From: Desulfovibrionales bacterium GWA2_65_9 | Lineage (GTDB): Bacteria; Desulfobacterota; Desulfovibrionia; Desulfovibrionales; Desulfovibrionaceae | DNA: 19,922 bases | Assembly (NCBI GenBank): GCA_001799475.1 | Contig: MGTN01000009.1 | Location: 1 to 19,922 of the forward strand | Direction: 5' to 3' | Shown: piece after piece, positions 5,950 through 13,424 of the stretch | Numbering within the stretch: position 1 is the stretch's first letter | How the letters are laid out: the number at the start of each line of letters is the position of its first letter | The notes under the pieces: model-generated | Database searches by the model: none | What the model was told of the DNA's origin: nothing | What the model saw: only the letters and a program-made list of their open reading frames with translations | Position numbers and translations under genes: made by a program

Positions 5950-8130
5950 ATGAGCGGAATCCAGGCACGTCTGAACGCCATCTCGGCGGTCATCAATTAC
6001 AAACCTTCGCACGCCCCCCTAAACTACCACGACACCAAGCCCACCGACATCTTCGGGGCCAATGTCTTCAACGACAAGGTGATGAAAGAGCGCCTGCCCA
6101 AGGCCATCTACAAGTCCCTGACGAAGACCATCGAACTTGGCGAGAAGCTGGATTCCTCCATTGCCGACGTGGTGGCCAACACCATGAAGGACTGGGCCAT
6201 CGAAAAGGGCGCCACCCACTTCACCCACGTGTTCTACCCGCTCACCGGCATGACCGCCGAGAAGCACGACGCCTTCCTCGTGCCCGACGGCAAGGGCGGC
6301 GCCATCGCCGAGTTCAGCGGCAAGCTGCTCATCCAGGGCGAGCCCGACGCCTCCAGCTTCCCCTCCGGCGGCCTGCGCTCCACCTTTGAGGCCCGTGGCT
6401 ACACCGCCTGGGACGTCACCAGCCCGGCCTACATCCTGGAGAACCCCAACGGCACCTTTCTGTGCATCCCCACCGCGTTCCTCTCCTGGACCGGCGAGGC
6501 CCTGGACAAGAAGACCCCGCTTTTGCGCTCCAACCAGGCCCTGAACAAGCAGGCCAAGCGCGTGCTCAAGCTGTTTGGCGTTGAGACCAAGCTGCCCGTC
6601 ACCTCCTTCGCCGGTCCCGAGCAGGAGTACTTCCTCATCGACCGCAACTTCGTCTTCTCCCGTCCCGATCTGCTCATCGCAGGCCGCACTCTCTTTGGCG
6701 CCAAGTCCGCCAAGGGCCAAGAGTTCGAGGACCAGTACTTCGGCGTGGTGCCGCGGCGCGTGCTCTCCTTCATGATGGAAGTGGAGCGCGAACTGTTCAA
6801 ACTCGGCGTGCCCGTCAAAACCCGCCACAACGAAGTGGCTCCGAGCCAGTTTGAGATCGCCCCCATCTACGAGCTGGGCAACCTGGCCACCGACCACAAC
6901 CAGATGGTCATGACCACCATGCGCAGCGTGGCCAAGCGCTACGGCATGGTCTGCCTGCTGCACGAGAAGCCCTTTGCCGGCATCAACGGCTCGGGCAAAC
7001 ACCTCAACTACTCCATCGGCAACGCCGAACTGGGCAGCCTGTACGATCCGGGCGAGACCCCGCACGACAACGCCCAGTTCCTGGTCTTCTGCGCCGCCGC
7101 CATCCGCGCCCTGCACAAGTATGGCGCCATGCTGCGCGCCACCGTGGCCACCGCCTCCAATGACCACCGCCTGGGCGCCAACGAGGCCCCCCCGGCCATC
7201 ATGTCCATGTACCTGGGCGAGCAGCTGGCCGACGTGTTCGACCAGATCAAAAAGGGCAAGCTCAAGAACTCCAAGACCAAGGGCGTCATGAGCATCGGCG
7301 TGGACACCCTGCCCCCGCTGCCCATGGATCCGGGCGACCGCAACCGCACCAGCCCCTTCGCCTTCACCGGCAACCGCTTCGAGTTCCGCGCCGTGGGCTC
7401 CGCCCAGTCCATCGCCGGCTCCCTGGTGGCCCTGAACACCATGATGTCCGAGTCGCTGGACTACATCGCCACGGAACTGGAGAAGGCCACCAAGGGCGAC
7501 AGCAAAAAGCTCAACGCCGCTGTGCAGAGCGTGCTCCAGAAGATCGTCAAGGAGCACGACGCCATCGTCTTCAACGGCGACGGCTACTCCGACGCCTGGC
7601 ACAAGGAAGCGGCCAAGCGCGGCCTGCCGAACCTGAAGACCACCCCCGAGGCCCTGCCCGTGCTGACCACCAAGCCTGTGGTGGAGCTGTTCACCAAGTA
7701 TGGCGTTCTCTCCGAGGCCGAGCTTAAGAGCCGCGAAGAGATCTACCTCGAGATGTACAGCAAGACCCTGAAAACCGAGGCCGCCCTGATGGTCCGCATG
7801 GCCAGCACCATCATCTACCCCGCCGCCATGCGCTACCAGAGCGAACTCGCCGCCACCTGCGCCAACCTGAAGGCCATCGGCAAGGACTTCAAGATGTCCA
7901 CCCTGGAAGACGTGACCTCCAAGCTGCGTTCCATGCAGGCCGCCGTGGCCAAGCTGGAGAAGCTCATGGCCCATGAGGCCAAGAGCACCCATGCCGAGGC
8001 CAAGCACCTCTGCGACAAGGTCCTGCCCGCCATGAACGAGGTCCGCAGCTTCGCCGACGCCCTCGAAGCCGTGGTGGCCGACGACCTGTGGGCCCTGCCC
8101 AGCTACCAGGAGATGCTGTTCATCCGCTAA
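5950..8130 (+). CDS. glnN: Glutamine synthetase type III
   Basis: Cytoplasmic enzyme that makes glutamine from glutamate, ammonia and ATP. At 726 residues it has the length of the GSIII family, far longer than GSI (about 450-470). Active-site motifs are visible: GPEQEYF at 222-228 (metal-binding Glu), NGSGKH at 346-351, LGANEAPPAI shortly after residue 400, and NRTSPFAFTGNRFEFR at 465-480 with the substrate and ATP-binding arginines. The N-terminal GSIII-specific region (residues 20-200) and the long helical C-terminus (about 560-726) are both present. The ATG is preceded by AGGAG with good spacing. It stands alone between a long regulatory gap and its own terminator. GSIII lacks the adenylylation control of GSI, so control is probably at transcription. 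Confidence 0.96.
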   Translation: MSGIQARLNAISAVINYKPSHAPLNYHDTKPTDIFGANVFNDKVMKERLPKAIYKSLTKTIELGEKLDSSIADVVANTMKDWAIEKGATHFTHVFYPLTGMTAEKHDAFLVPDGKGGAIAEFSGKLLIQGEPDASSFPSGGLRSTFEARGYTAWDVTSPAYILENPNGTFLCIPTAFLSWTGEALDKKTPLLRSNQALNKQAKRVLKLFGVETKLPVTSFAGPEQEYFLIDRNFVFSRPDLLIAGRTLFGAKSAKGQEFEDQYFGVVPRRVLSFMMEVERELFKLGVPVKTRHNEVAPSQFEIAPIYELGNLATDHNQMVMTTMRSVAKRYGMVCLLHEKPFAGINGSGKHLNYSIGNAELGSLYDPGETPHDNAQFLVFCAAAIRALHKYGAMLRATVATASNDHRLGANEAPPAIMSMYLGEQLADVFDQIKKGKLKNSKTKGVMSIGVDTLPPLPMDPGDRNRTSPFAFTGNRFEFRAVGSAQSIAGSLVALNTMMSESLDYIATELEKATKGDSKKLNAAVQSVLQKIVKEHDAIVFNGDGYSDAWHKEAAKRGLPNLKTTPEALPVLTTKPVVELFTKYGVLSEAELKSREEIYLEMYSKTLKTEAALMVRMASTIIYPAAMRYQSELAATCANLKAIGKDFKMSTLEDVTSKLRSMQAAVAKLEKLMAHEAKSTHAEAKHLCDKVLPAMNEVRSFADALEAVVADDLWALPSYQEMLFIR

Positions 8131-8152
8131 CGGCGAACAGCGCCAGAAAGAC

Positions 8153-8182
8153 AAGGCCGCCCCGGAAGGGGCGGCCTTTTTT
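8153..8182 (+). terminator. Rho-independent terminator of glnN
   Basis: A perfect 9-bp stem GGCCGCCCC / GGGGCGGCC with a GGAA tetraloop is followed by TTTTTT, starting 22 bases after the glnN stop. Read from the other strand it is followed by TTGTCTTTCT, so it may also slow transcripts of the convergent dipeptidase gene. Confidence 0.93.
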
Positions 8183-8206
8183 GCTGCGGCGATGGGGCTG
8201 CGGCTG

Positions 8207-8866
8207 CTAGCGCTCGGCGGGAAGCGGGAGATCGAGCGGCTCGAAGCCCTGCCAGCCGGCCCCGTCGAAATGCCACCATTCCGTGGGCAGGGGCTCGAAG
8301 CCCTGGGCTTGCATGGCGCGCTCCAGCGCCAGGCTGTTGCGCCGGGCCTCGGGCGTGGCCACGACGGAGTTCCGGTGCGCCTTCTCGGTGAAGTCGTCGT
8401 AGCCCGTGGGCATGGCCAGCTCTTTGCCCTTGGCATCGACAAGGGTCACGTCGACCGCTGCGCCCCGGTTGTGACGGGAGCTCTTGACGATAACACCATC
8501 CTTGCGCTCGGGCTTCCCGACGTAGCGCTCGTCGGGCATGATGCCCCAGAAGGCCTCCTGCACCGAAAAGGGCCGGTAGCAATCATAGATCTTGAGCCCC
8601 AGCCCCTGGCCGCGCAGCTCGGCCTGGACGGCGGTCAGGCGCCGCGCGACATCGGCACGCAGGAAGCAGCGCGCGGATGGGTACACGCGCTTGCCGGTGA
8701 AATTGTTCTCAGTGGCATAGCGGATGTCGAGGACAAGGCTCGCATCAAGACTTGTGGGCTCCACCAGACCCGCAGCCTGCAAGTCCCGGAGAGCGGGGTC
8801 GGCTGCCAAGGCCACGGCGCAGAGCATCTGCAGTACAAGGGCGACCCCAATAATCCGGCGCAGCAT
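8207..8866 (-). CDS. Exported D-alanyl-D-alanine dipeptidase (VanX/DdpX family, peptidase M15D)
   Basis: A 219-residue zinc dipeptidase that should cleave D-Ala-D-Ala. A signal peptide (RR, then a hydrophobic run, cleavage near ALA-AD at residue 21/22) predicts a periplasmic location, unlike cytoplasmic VanX of resistance operons. Zinc ligands are H132 and D139 (SRHNRGAAVD) and H199 (EWWHF), with catalytic base E196 and the conserved Arg R98 (YDCYRP). The family phrase LDIRYATENNFTG is present near residues 46-58. The start is fixed by GGAGGG six bases before the ATG. There is no vanHA or ddp transporter neighbour, so a role in peptidoglycan recycling or D-Ala salvage is more likely than glycopeptide resistance. 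It is convergent with glnN and is preceded by the mucR-type gene and its terminator. Confidence 0.9.
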   Translation of the reverse strand: MLRRIIGVALVLQMLCAVALAADPALRDLQAAGLVEPTSLDASLVLDIRYATENNFTGKRVYPSARCFLRADVARRLTAVQAELRGQGLGLKIYDCYRPFSVQEAFWGIMPDERYVGKPERKDGVIVKSSRHNRGAAVDVTLVDAKGKELAMPTGYDDFTEKAHRNSVVATPEARRNSLALERAMQAQGFEPLPTEWWHFDGAGWQGFEPLDLPLPAER

Positions 8867-8899
8867 GGCTCCCTCCTTAAGTGATAAACAGCATAAAGC

Positions 8900-8930
8900 A
8901 AAAGCGGGGGAGGATATCCTCGCCCCGCTT
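8900..8930 (-). terminator. Terminator of the MucR-family gene
   Basis: An imperfect long stem (AGCGGGG and GAGGA pairing with TCCTC and CCCCGCT, one bulged G) is followed on the minus strand by TTTT. It lies 17 bases after the regulator stop codon and before the dipeptidase gene, suggesting the two are separate transcripts. Confidence 0.7.
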
Positions 8931-8946
8931 GCATCTCATCGGTATG

Positions 8947-9345
8947 TTAGGCCTTGTTCTTGCCGCGTTTCTTCCAGAGCTCCATTTCCTTCATCTTCTT
9001 GCGGCGGTCGCGCTGCAACGACTTGCAGACCAGGGGCATGCCCTTCTTGTACCCAAATTTCTCGCGGTATTCGGGCGGGGTCAGACCGTGGCTGGCAAGG
9101 TGCTTCTTGGTGATGATCTTGAAGGCCTTGCCGCAAGAGCAGCAAGTGATGGTCTTCTCGCGTACGGACTTGGCAGGATCAATGGTGACCTCCTCTTCCG
9201 CAGCCTGCACTGGAGCTTCTCCGGCAATGGCCTGAATGCCGCGCACGAGCTTCTTGACCATGGAGGTGATCTCCTCCTCGGTCATGGTTCTGACGCTGGC
9301 CTGCGCTTTGACGATTTCAAGGGCTTCCTTCAAATAGTCATCCAT
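8947..9345 (-). CDS. MucR/Ros-family zinc-finger transcriptional regulator
   Basis: A small basic DNA-binding protein of 132 residues with a C-terminal prokaryotic C2H2-like zinc finger: C68 and C71 (within TCCSCG) and H82 and H86 (KKHLASHG), followed by the typical family sequence LTPPEYREKFG and a Lys/Arg-rich tail. The N-terminal 50 residues are acidic and helical, probably for oligomerisation. I chose the second ATG (9345): AAGGAG lies six bases before it, whereas it abuts the first ATG (9351) with no spacing. MucR proteins in alphaproteobacteria regulate surface polysaccharides and often repress their own gene. Several copies are common in Desulfovibrio-type genomes (recalled, not checked here). 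The target genes are unknown. Confidence 0.9.
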   Translation of the reverse strand: MDDYLKEALEIVKAQASVRTMTEEEITSMVKKLVRGIQAIAGEAPVQAAEEEVTIDPAKSVREKTITCCSCGKAFKIITKKHLASHGLTPPEYREKFGYKKGMPLVCKSLQRDRRKKMKEMELWKKRGKNKA

Positions 9346-9548
9346 CTTCATCTCCTTGTCGTTTGACGGAACATCTTCAGGGCATCAGCCTGTTACATGC
9401 AGGCACTCAGATTGTGCTAACGCCTAACACTGTTGAACTGTCTCGTCAACATGTGTGCACGCACAATGGACGCATATTATTTCAACCAAGAAGAGCATTG
9501 AATGCAACGTGGAAACGACGAACAGTACGATCCTGGAAATAATAGAAA
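9346..9548. other. Upstream region of the MucR-family gene
   Basis: About 200 bases lie between the mucR-type start and the ilvC terminator. They hold the inverted repeat TGTTGA-N9-TCAACA (9431-9451), a GTGC-AC-GCAC palindrome (9455-9464) and an A+T-rich patch around 9470-9490. A weak minus-strand promoter with TTGACG (9449-9444) and TAGGCG (9426-9421), 17 bases apart, overlaps the inverted repeat. No ORF or RNA gene is evident. Confidence 0.45.
9431..9451. repeat. Inverted repeat in the MucR-gene promoter region
   Basis: TGTTGA (9431-9436) and TCAACA (9446-9451) are perfect 6-base arms around a 9-base spacer. The right arm contains the candidate minus-strand -35 box, which would suit an operator. 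Confidence 0.4.
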
Positions 9549-9580
9549 ATGCGGGGCCATCCTCTCGGACAGCCCCGCAT
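9540..9580 (-). terminator. Rho-independent terminator of the ilv gene run
   Basis: A perfect 9-bp stem ATGCGGGGC / GCCCCGCAT (9572-9580 and 9549-9557) is followed on the minus strand by TTTCTATTATT. It lies just after the ilvC stop codon and ends the ten-gene minus-strand run. Confidence 0.9.
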
Positions 9581-9598
9581 CAGTGCGCAAATAAGAAG

Positions 9599-10588
9599 CT
9601 ATTTCTTGAGCCAGCTCATCATTGACCGCAGCTTGGCACCCACCACTTCGATGGGGTGCTCCGCGGCAAGACGGCGGGAGGCATGCAGGTGCGGCTGTCC
9701 GGCCTGGTTCTCCAGAATGAACTCCTTGGCGAAGTTGCCAGTCTGGATTTCCTTCAGGATCTTCTTCATCTCTTTCTTGGTCTCTTCGGTCACAACGCGC
9801 GGTCCACGGGTGAAGTCACCGTATTCCGCAGTGTCGCTGATGGAGTGGCGCATCTTGGCCATGCCGCCCTCATAGAGCAGGTCCACGATGAGCTTCATCT
9901 CGTGCAGGCACTCGAAGTAGGCCATCTCCGGCTGGTAGCCGGCCTCGACGAGCGTCTCGAACCCGGCCTGGATCAGCGCGGTGCAGCCGCCGCAGAGCAC
10001 GGCCTGCTCGCCGAAGAGGTCGGTCTCGGTTTCTTCGCGGAAGTTGGTCTCAATGACGCCGGAGCGGGTGGCACCAATGCCCTTGGCGTAGGCCAGGGCC
10101 ATGTTCAGGGCGTTGCCCGTGGCGTTCTGGTGCACGGCCACCAGGGCGGGCACGGCGCCGCCTTCGGTGTAGGTGCGGCGCACCATGTGGCCAGGGCCCT
10201 TGGGCGCGATCATGATCACGTCCACGTCGGCGGGCGGCTTGATCTGGCCGAAGTGGATGTTGAAGCCGTGGCCAAAGGCCAGGGCCTTGCCAGCGGTGAG
10301 GCTCTGCTTCACCTCGGTGTCGTAGATGACCTTCTGCAGCTGATCCTGGGCCAGGATCATGATGACATCGGCCATCTTGGCGGCCTCGGCTGCGCTCACG
10401 GGCTCAAAGCCGTGCTCCTTGGCCAGGGCATAGTTGGCGCCGCCGGGGCGCTGGCCGACGATGACCTTGACGCCGGAATCGCGCAGGTTCTGGGCATGGG
10501 CATGGCCCTGGCTGCCGTAGCCGATGATGGCCACGGTCTTGTCTTTCAGGAGGCCAAGGTCCGCATCATTCTCGTAATACACTTTCAT
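9599..10588 (-). CDS. ilvC: Ketol-acid reductoisomerase (NADP+), class I
   Basis: Second common step of valine, leucine and isoleucine synthesis: Mg-dependent isomerisation and NADPH reduction of acetolactate or acetohydroxybutyrate. At 329 residues it is the short class I form. The nucleotide-binding loop GYGSQGHAHAQNL is at about 23-35, followed by the cofactor-specificity loop near GQRPGG (45-50). Metal and catalytic residues D190 and E194 (DLFGEQ), E226 and E230 (ECLHE) and S251 are all present at the family positions. GGGAG lies five bases before the ATG. It is the last gene of the minus-strand run, 67 bases after ilvN, and a strong terminator follows. Confidence 0.98.
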   Translation of the reverse strand: MKVYYENDADLGLLKDKTVAIIGYGSQGHAHAQNLRDSGVKVIVGQRPGGANYALAKEHGFEPVSAAEAAKMADVIMILAQDQLQKVIYDTEVKQSLTAGKALAFGHGFNIHFGQIKPPADVDVIMIAPKGPGHMVRRTYTEGGAVPALVAVHQNATGNALNMALAYAKGIGATRSGVIETNFREETETDLFGEQAVLCGGCTALIQAGFETLVEAGYQPEMAYFECLHEMKLIVDLLYEGGMAKMRHSISDTAEYGDFTRGPRVVTEETKKEMKKILKEIQTGNFAKEFILENQAGQPHLHASRRLAAEHPIEVVGAKLRSMMSWLKK

Positions 10589-10625
10589 GTCTTCTCCCTT
10601 TTGATTCGCCGGGCATGTGCCAGAC

Positions 10626-10661
10626 GTTGTTCGCTGTTCAGTTGTTGTTCGCTGTTCAGTT
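10626..10661. repeat. Perfect 18-bp tandem duplication at the ilvN stop
   Basis: GTTGTTCGCTGTTCAGTT occurs twice back to back (10626-10643 and 10644-10661). On the coding strand the first copy carries the last Asn codon and the TGA stop of ilvN; the second lies in the ilvN-ilvC spacer. Confidence 0.95.
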
Positions 10662-11138
10662 CTGGATGGAGCGCTTCATGGCCACCATGCCCGAGCGCGA
10701 GATCTCCTTGACGCCGAAGCGGGTCAACAGCCCCACGATGGCGCTGATCTTGTCGTAATTGCCAGTGGCCTCGATGGTCAGCTCATCGATGCTCACATCC
10801 ACCACCTTGCAGCGGAAGATGTCCACGGTGCGCAGGATCTCGGCCCTGTTGGCGTCGTTGGCGTTGACCTTGAGCAGCACCATCTCGCGCAACACGCTCT
10901 TCAGGTCCGTCAGGTCCACAACCTTGATGACCGTGATGAGTTTCCGTAATTGCTTGACGATCTGCTCAATGATCTGTTCGTCGCCCTCGGTGGTGATGGT
11001 CATGACCGACACGCCGGGATCAAGGGTCGGGCCCACGTTCAGGGACTCGATGTTGAAGCCCCGGCCGCTGAACAGGCCAGCCACCCGGGAGAGGACTCCG
11101 GGTTCGTTTTCCACGGTGACAGACAGGATATGTCGCAT
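10656..11138 (-). CDS. ilvN: Acetolactate synthase, regulatory (small) subunit
   Basis: A 160-residue regulatory partner of IlvB that confers valine feedback inhibition and raises activity. The N-terminal ACT domain (1 to about 76) begins MRHILSVTVENEPGVLSRV and keeps N11, G14 and N29, positions implicated in valine binding in the E. coli IlvH family. The C-terminal domain follows to residue 160. The name ilvH would be equally fair by length. The start at 11138 has GGAGG eight bases upstream; an in-frame extension to 11213 would run into ilvB and is not needed. It begins 10 bases after the ilvB stop, so the two are surely co-transcribed and probably translationally coupled. Confidence 0.97.
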   Translation of the reverse strand: MRHILSVTVENEPGVLSRVAGLFSGRGFNIESLNVGPTLDPGVSVMTITTEGDEQIIEQIVKQLRKLITVIKVVDLTDLKSVLREMVLLKVNANDANRAEILRTVDIFRCKVVDVSIDELTIEATGNYDKISAIVGLLTRFGVKEISRSGMVAMKRSIQN

Positions 11139-11148
11139 GTTCCGCCTC

Positions 11149-12840
11149 CTACACAAGCAGCATGTCGGTGAGGGAGGCCCCGGCCGGCACCATGGGGTAC
11201 ACGTTCTCCTCACGCTCCACGCGCACGTCCACGATGACCGTGCCCGGCGTTTCCAGAGCCTGCGTCAGAACGCGCGTAAGGTCCCCCGGCTCCGTGATGC
11301 GAAAGCCCGTGGCGCCATACGCCTCGGCCAGCTTCACAAAGTCCGGCTGGGCATCCATGCACGTCGAGGAGTAATTCTTGTTGTAGAAGAGCTCCTGCCA
11401 CTGGCGCACCATGCCCAGATAGCCGTTGTTCAGGATGACGATCTTGACTCCGAGGTTGTTGCAGACGCTCGTGGCCAACTCCTGGATGTTCATCTGGATG
11501 GAGCCGTCGCCCGCGATGTCGATGACCATCTTGTCGGGCCGGGCGAACTGCGCGCCGATGGCCGCTGGGAAGCCGTAGCCCATGGTGCCCAGCCCCCCCG
11601 AGGACAGGAAGCAGTTGGGTTCGTTGAACTTGTAGAACTGGGCCGTCCACATCTGATGCTGGCCCACCTCGGTGCAGATGACCGCCTCGCCACGGGTGAG
11701 CTCGTGCAGCTTCTCCACCACGGACTGGGGCTTGATGGTGGTTTCGCTCGGCTGATAGCTCAGCGGGTGCTCCTTGGCCCAGGCCCGCACCTTGGAGACC
11801 CAGGGCAGGTGTCCGCCCTCGAAGTCGTACTCGATGAGCGAGGGCTCAAGCTCCTCCTTCAAGGCCTCCAGGGCCAGGCGGCAGTCGGCCACCAGCGGCA
11901 CATGAACGCTCACGTTTTTCTGGATGCTCGTGGGATCGATGTCGATGTGCACCAGCGTGGCCTTGGGCGCAAAGGTGCTGACCTTGCCGGTGACGCGGTC
12001 GTCGAAGCGCGCGCCCACAGCCAGCACCAGGTCGGCGTTGTTGATGGCCATGTTGGCAGCATACGTGCCGTGCATACCGAGCATGCCGAGCCAGAGCTTG
12101 TCCGTTCCGGGGAAGCAGCCCAGGCCCATGAGGGTGGCCGTGACCGGGATGTGCAGCTTCTGGGCCAGCCAGGTCAGCGCCTCATGCCCCTTGCTGGTGA
12201 TGACGCCGCCGCCGGCGTAGATGATGGGCCGCTCGGCGTCGCGGATGAGCTGGGCCACCTTCTTGATCTGTCCGGCGTGGGGCTTGAGGTTGGGGTTGTA
12301 GCTGCGCATCTTGACGTCTTCGGGCCAGATGAACTTGGTCTTGACCTGCATGACGTCCTTGGGCAGGTCCACCAGCACCGGGCCGGGACGGCCGGAACGC
12401 GCGAGATAGAAGGCCTGGCGGATGACATGCGCCAATTCGCGCACGTCCTTCACCAGATAGTTGTGCTTGGTACAGGGTCTCGTGATGCCGACGATGTCCA
12501 CTTCCTGGAAGGCATCATTGCCGATGAGCGGCGTCGGCACCTGGCCGGTCAGAATGACCACCGGGATGGAGTCCATGTAGGCCGTGGCGATGCCGGTGAC
12601 GGTGTTGGTGGCGCCGGGCCCGCTGGTCACAAGGCAACAGCCGACCTTGCCCGAGGCCCGGGCAAAGCCGTCTGCCGCATGTATGGCCCCCTGTTCGTGC
12701 CGCACGAGCACGTGCTTCAGGGAGGAATTCGGCAATTCGTTGTAGATGTCGATGACGGCTCCACCAGGGAAACCGAAGATGACCTCCACTCCTTCACGTT
12801 TCAGACATTCGAGAAGAATCTGAGCTCCGGTGAGCTCCAT
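11149..12840 (-). CDS. ilvB: Acetolactate synthase, catalytic (large) subunit
   Basis: TPP- and FAD-dependent condensation of two pyruvates, or pyruvate with 2-oxobutyrate: the first committed step of branched-chain amino acid synthesis. At 563 residues it is full length. The N-terminal TPP-binding region has FGFPGGAVIDIYNEL and catalytic E49 (RHEQGAIHAADG), the middle domain carries the FAD-binding region, and the C-terminal TPP/Mg motif GDGSIQMN...NN begins near residue 442. The start at 12840 was chosen because AGGAGG lies nine bases upstream and the family N-terminus MELTGAQIL begins here; a frame extension to 12903 overlaps the upstream gene. It sits four bases after the DUF465 gene and ten before ilvN. 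No leader peptide or attenuator is visible directly before it. Confidence 0.98.
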   Translation of the reverse strand: MELTGAQILLECLKREGVEVIFGFPGGAVIDIYNELPNSSLKHVLVRHEQGAIHAADGFARASGKVGCCLVTSGPGATNTVTGIATAYMDSIPVVILTGQVPTPLIGNDAFQEVDIVGITRPCTKHNYLVKDVRELAHVIRQAFYLARSGRPGPVLVDLPKDVMQVKTKFIWPEDVKMRSYNPNLKPHAGQIKKVAQLIRDAERPIIYAGGGVITSKGHEALTWLAQKLHIPVTATLMGLGCFPGTDKLWLGMLGMHGTYAANMAINNADLVLAVGARFDDRVTGKVSTFAPKATLVHIDIDPTSIQKNVSVHVPLVADCRLALEALKEELEPSLIEYDFEGGHLPWVSKVRAWAKEHPLSYQPSETTIKPQSVVEKLHELTRGEAVICTEVGQHQMWTAQFYKFNEPNCFLSSGGLGTMGYGFPAAIGAQFARPDKMVIDIAGDGSIQMNIQELATSVCNNLGVKIVILNNGYLGMVRQWQELFYNKNYSSTCMDAQPDFVKLAEAYGATGFRITEPGDLTRVLTQALETPGTVIVDVRVEREENVYPMVPAGASLTDMLLV

Positions 12841-12844
12841 AGGC

Positions 12845-13075
12845 TTACGCCTCCTGTTGACGATACTTATCGAGCAAGGCTTGCAGCTTCGTCTTTCCGG
12901 CAAGCTTCTTCTTCTTCAATTCCTTGATCTCCTGCTCCACGACAGGACTTAGGAACGGCTTGCCTTCTAGCTTGACGATCATCTTTTCATAGTCCTGGTG
13001 CTGCTGCCACAGGGCGCGTAGCTCAGAATCCTGGCTCTCATACTTTTCGATGAGGATACGTGCAGAATTTTCCAT
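12845..13075 (-). CDS. DUF465 (YdcH-like) small helical protein
   Basis: A 76-residue highly charged, almost wholly helical protein with the DUF465 pattern: a first helix with ESQDSELRALWQQHQDYEKMI, then KLEGKPFLSPVVEQEI, and a Lys-rich second helix ELKKKKLAGKTKLQALL. It has no signal peptide or membrane segment. The family has no firmly established function. AAGGAG lies six bases before its ATG. It lies four bases upstream of ilvB and 43 bases after the DUF167 gene, so it is probably in the same transcript. Confidence 0.85.
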   Translation of the reverse strand: MENSARILIEKYESQDSELRALWQQHQDYEKMIVKLEGKPFLSPVVEQEIKELKKKKLAGKTKLQALLDKYRQQEA

Positions 13076-13118
13076 GTTCGACTCCTTATTTTGGAGGTAG
13101 TTCGACTGCCTTGAGCCA

Positions 13119-13421
13119 TCACATGAGTTTGGACCAGTCTGGTTCGGTCTCCGCCAGCACCCGCAGACTCTTGTTGCGGGAGGTCTGGCCCGAGGCCAGG
13201 CTTACCTGGCTGCGCCTGAGGCCCAGCAGGTTCGCCAGGAAATTCACCAAGGCGCCATTGGCCTTGTTGTCCACCGCCGGGGCCGTGAGCCGGACCTTCA
13301 GGCTCTCCTGGAAGAGCCCGGCCAGCTCATCGCGCTTGGCCCCGGGCTGCACATGCACCCGGATGCGCCAGTCCCCGCTCCCCGCCTGGCGGATGAACAC
13401 GGGCGGCACATTCTCTAGCAA
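13119..13421 (-). CDS. DUF167 (YggU-like) family protein
   Basis: A small basic protein of 100 residues. The family core is clear: RIRVHVQPGAKRDELAG (residues 19-35), then LKVRLTAPAVDNKANGALVNFLA (41-63), which includes the DxKAN signature, and a final strand near QTSRNKSLRV. Its biochemical role is unknown; homologues often sit beside yggT genes, as here. The start appears to be TTG at 13421: GGAG is six bases upstream and the previous gene ends three bases before. The GTG four codons further in is an alternative. Confidence 0.88.
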   Translation of the reverse strand: MLENVPPVFIRQAGSGDWRIRVHVQPGAKRDELAGLFQESLKVRLTAPAVDNKANGALVNFLANLLGLRRSQVSLASGQTSRNKSLRVLAETEPDWSKLM

Positions 13422-13424
13422 AGA

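Noticed and set aside
6019..8442. An 807-codon open frame on the minus strand, antisense to nearly all of glnN
   Set aside because: Its translation is low-complexity (Gly, Val, His and Leu rich) with no family motif, as expected from the complement of a GC-rich gene with strong third-position bias. glnN on the plus strand has clear catalytic motifs and a ribosome site.
8903..8929. The hairpin after the MucR-type gene as a possible small RNA or CRISPR-like repeat
   Set aside because: It is a single stem with a T-run right after a stop codon, which fits a terminator; there is no repeated unit.
10759..12927. A 722-codon open frame on the plus strand opposite ilvN and ilvB
   Set aside because: A shadow of GC-rich coding DNA; the minus strand carries unmistakable IlvB and IlvN sequence, and the antisense product has no recognisable domain.
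13085..13098. CTCC-N7-GGAG complementarity that could hide the DUF465 ribosome site
   Set aside because: Only four base pairs with a seven-base loop; too weak to claim a regulatory switch.
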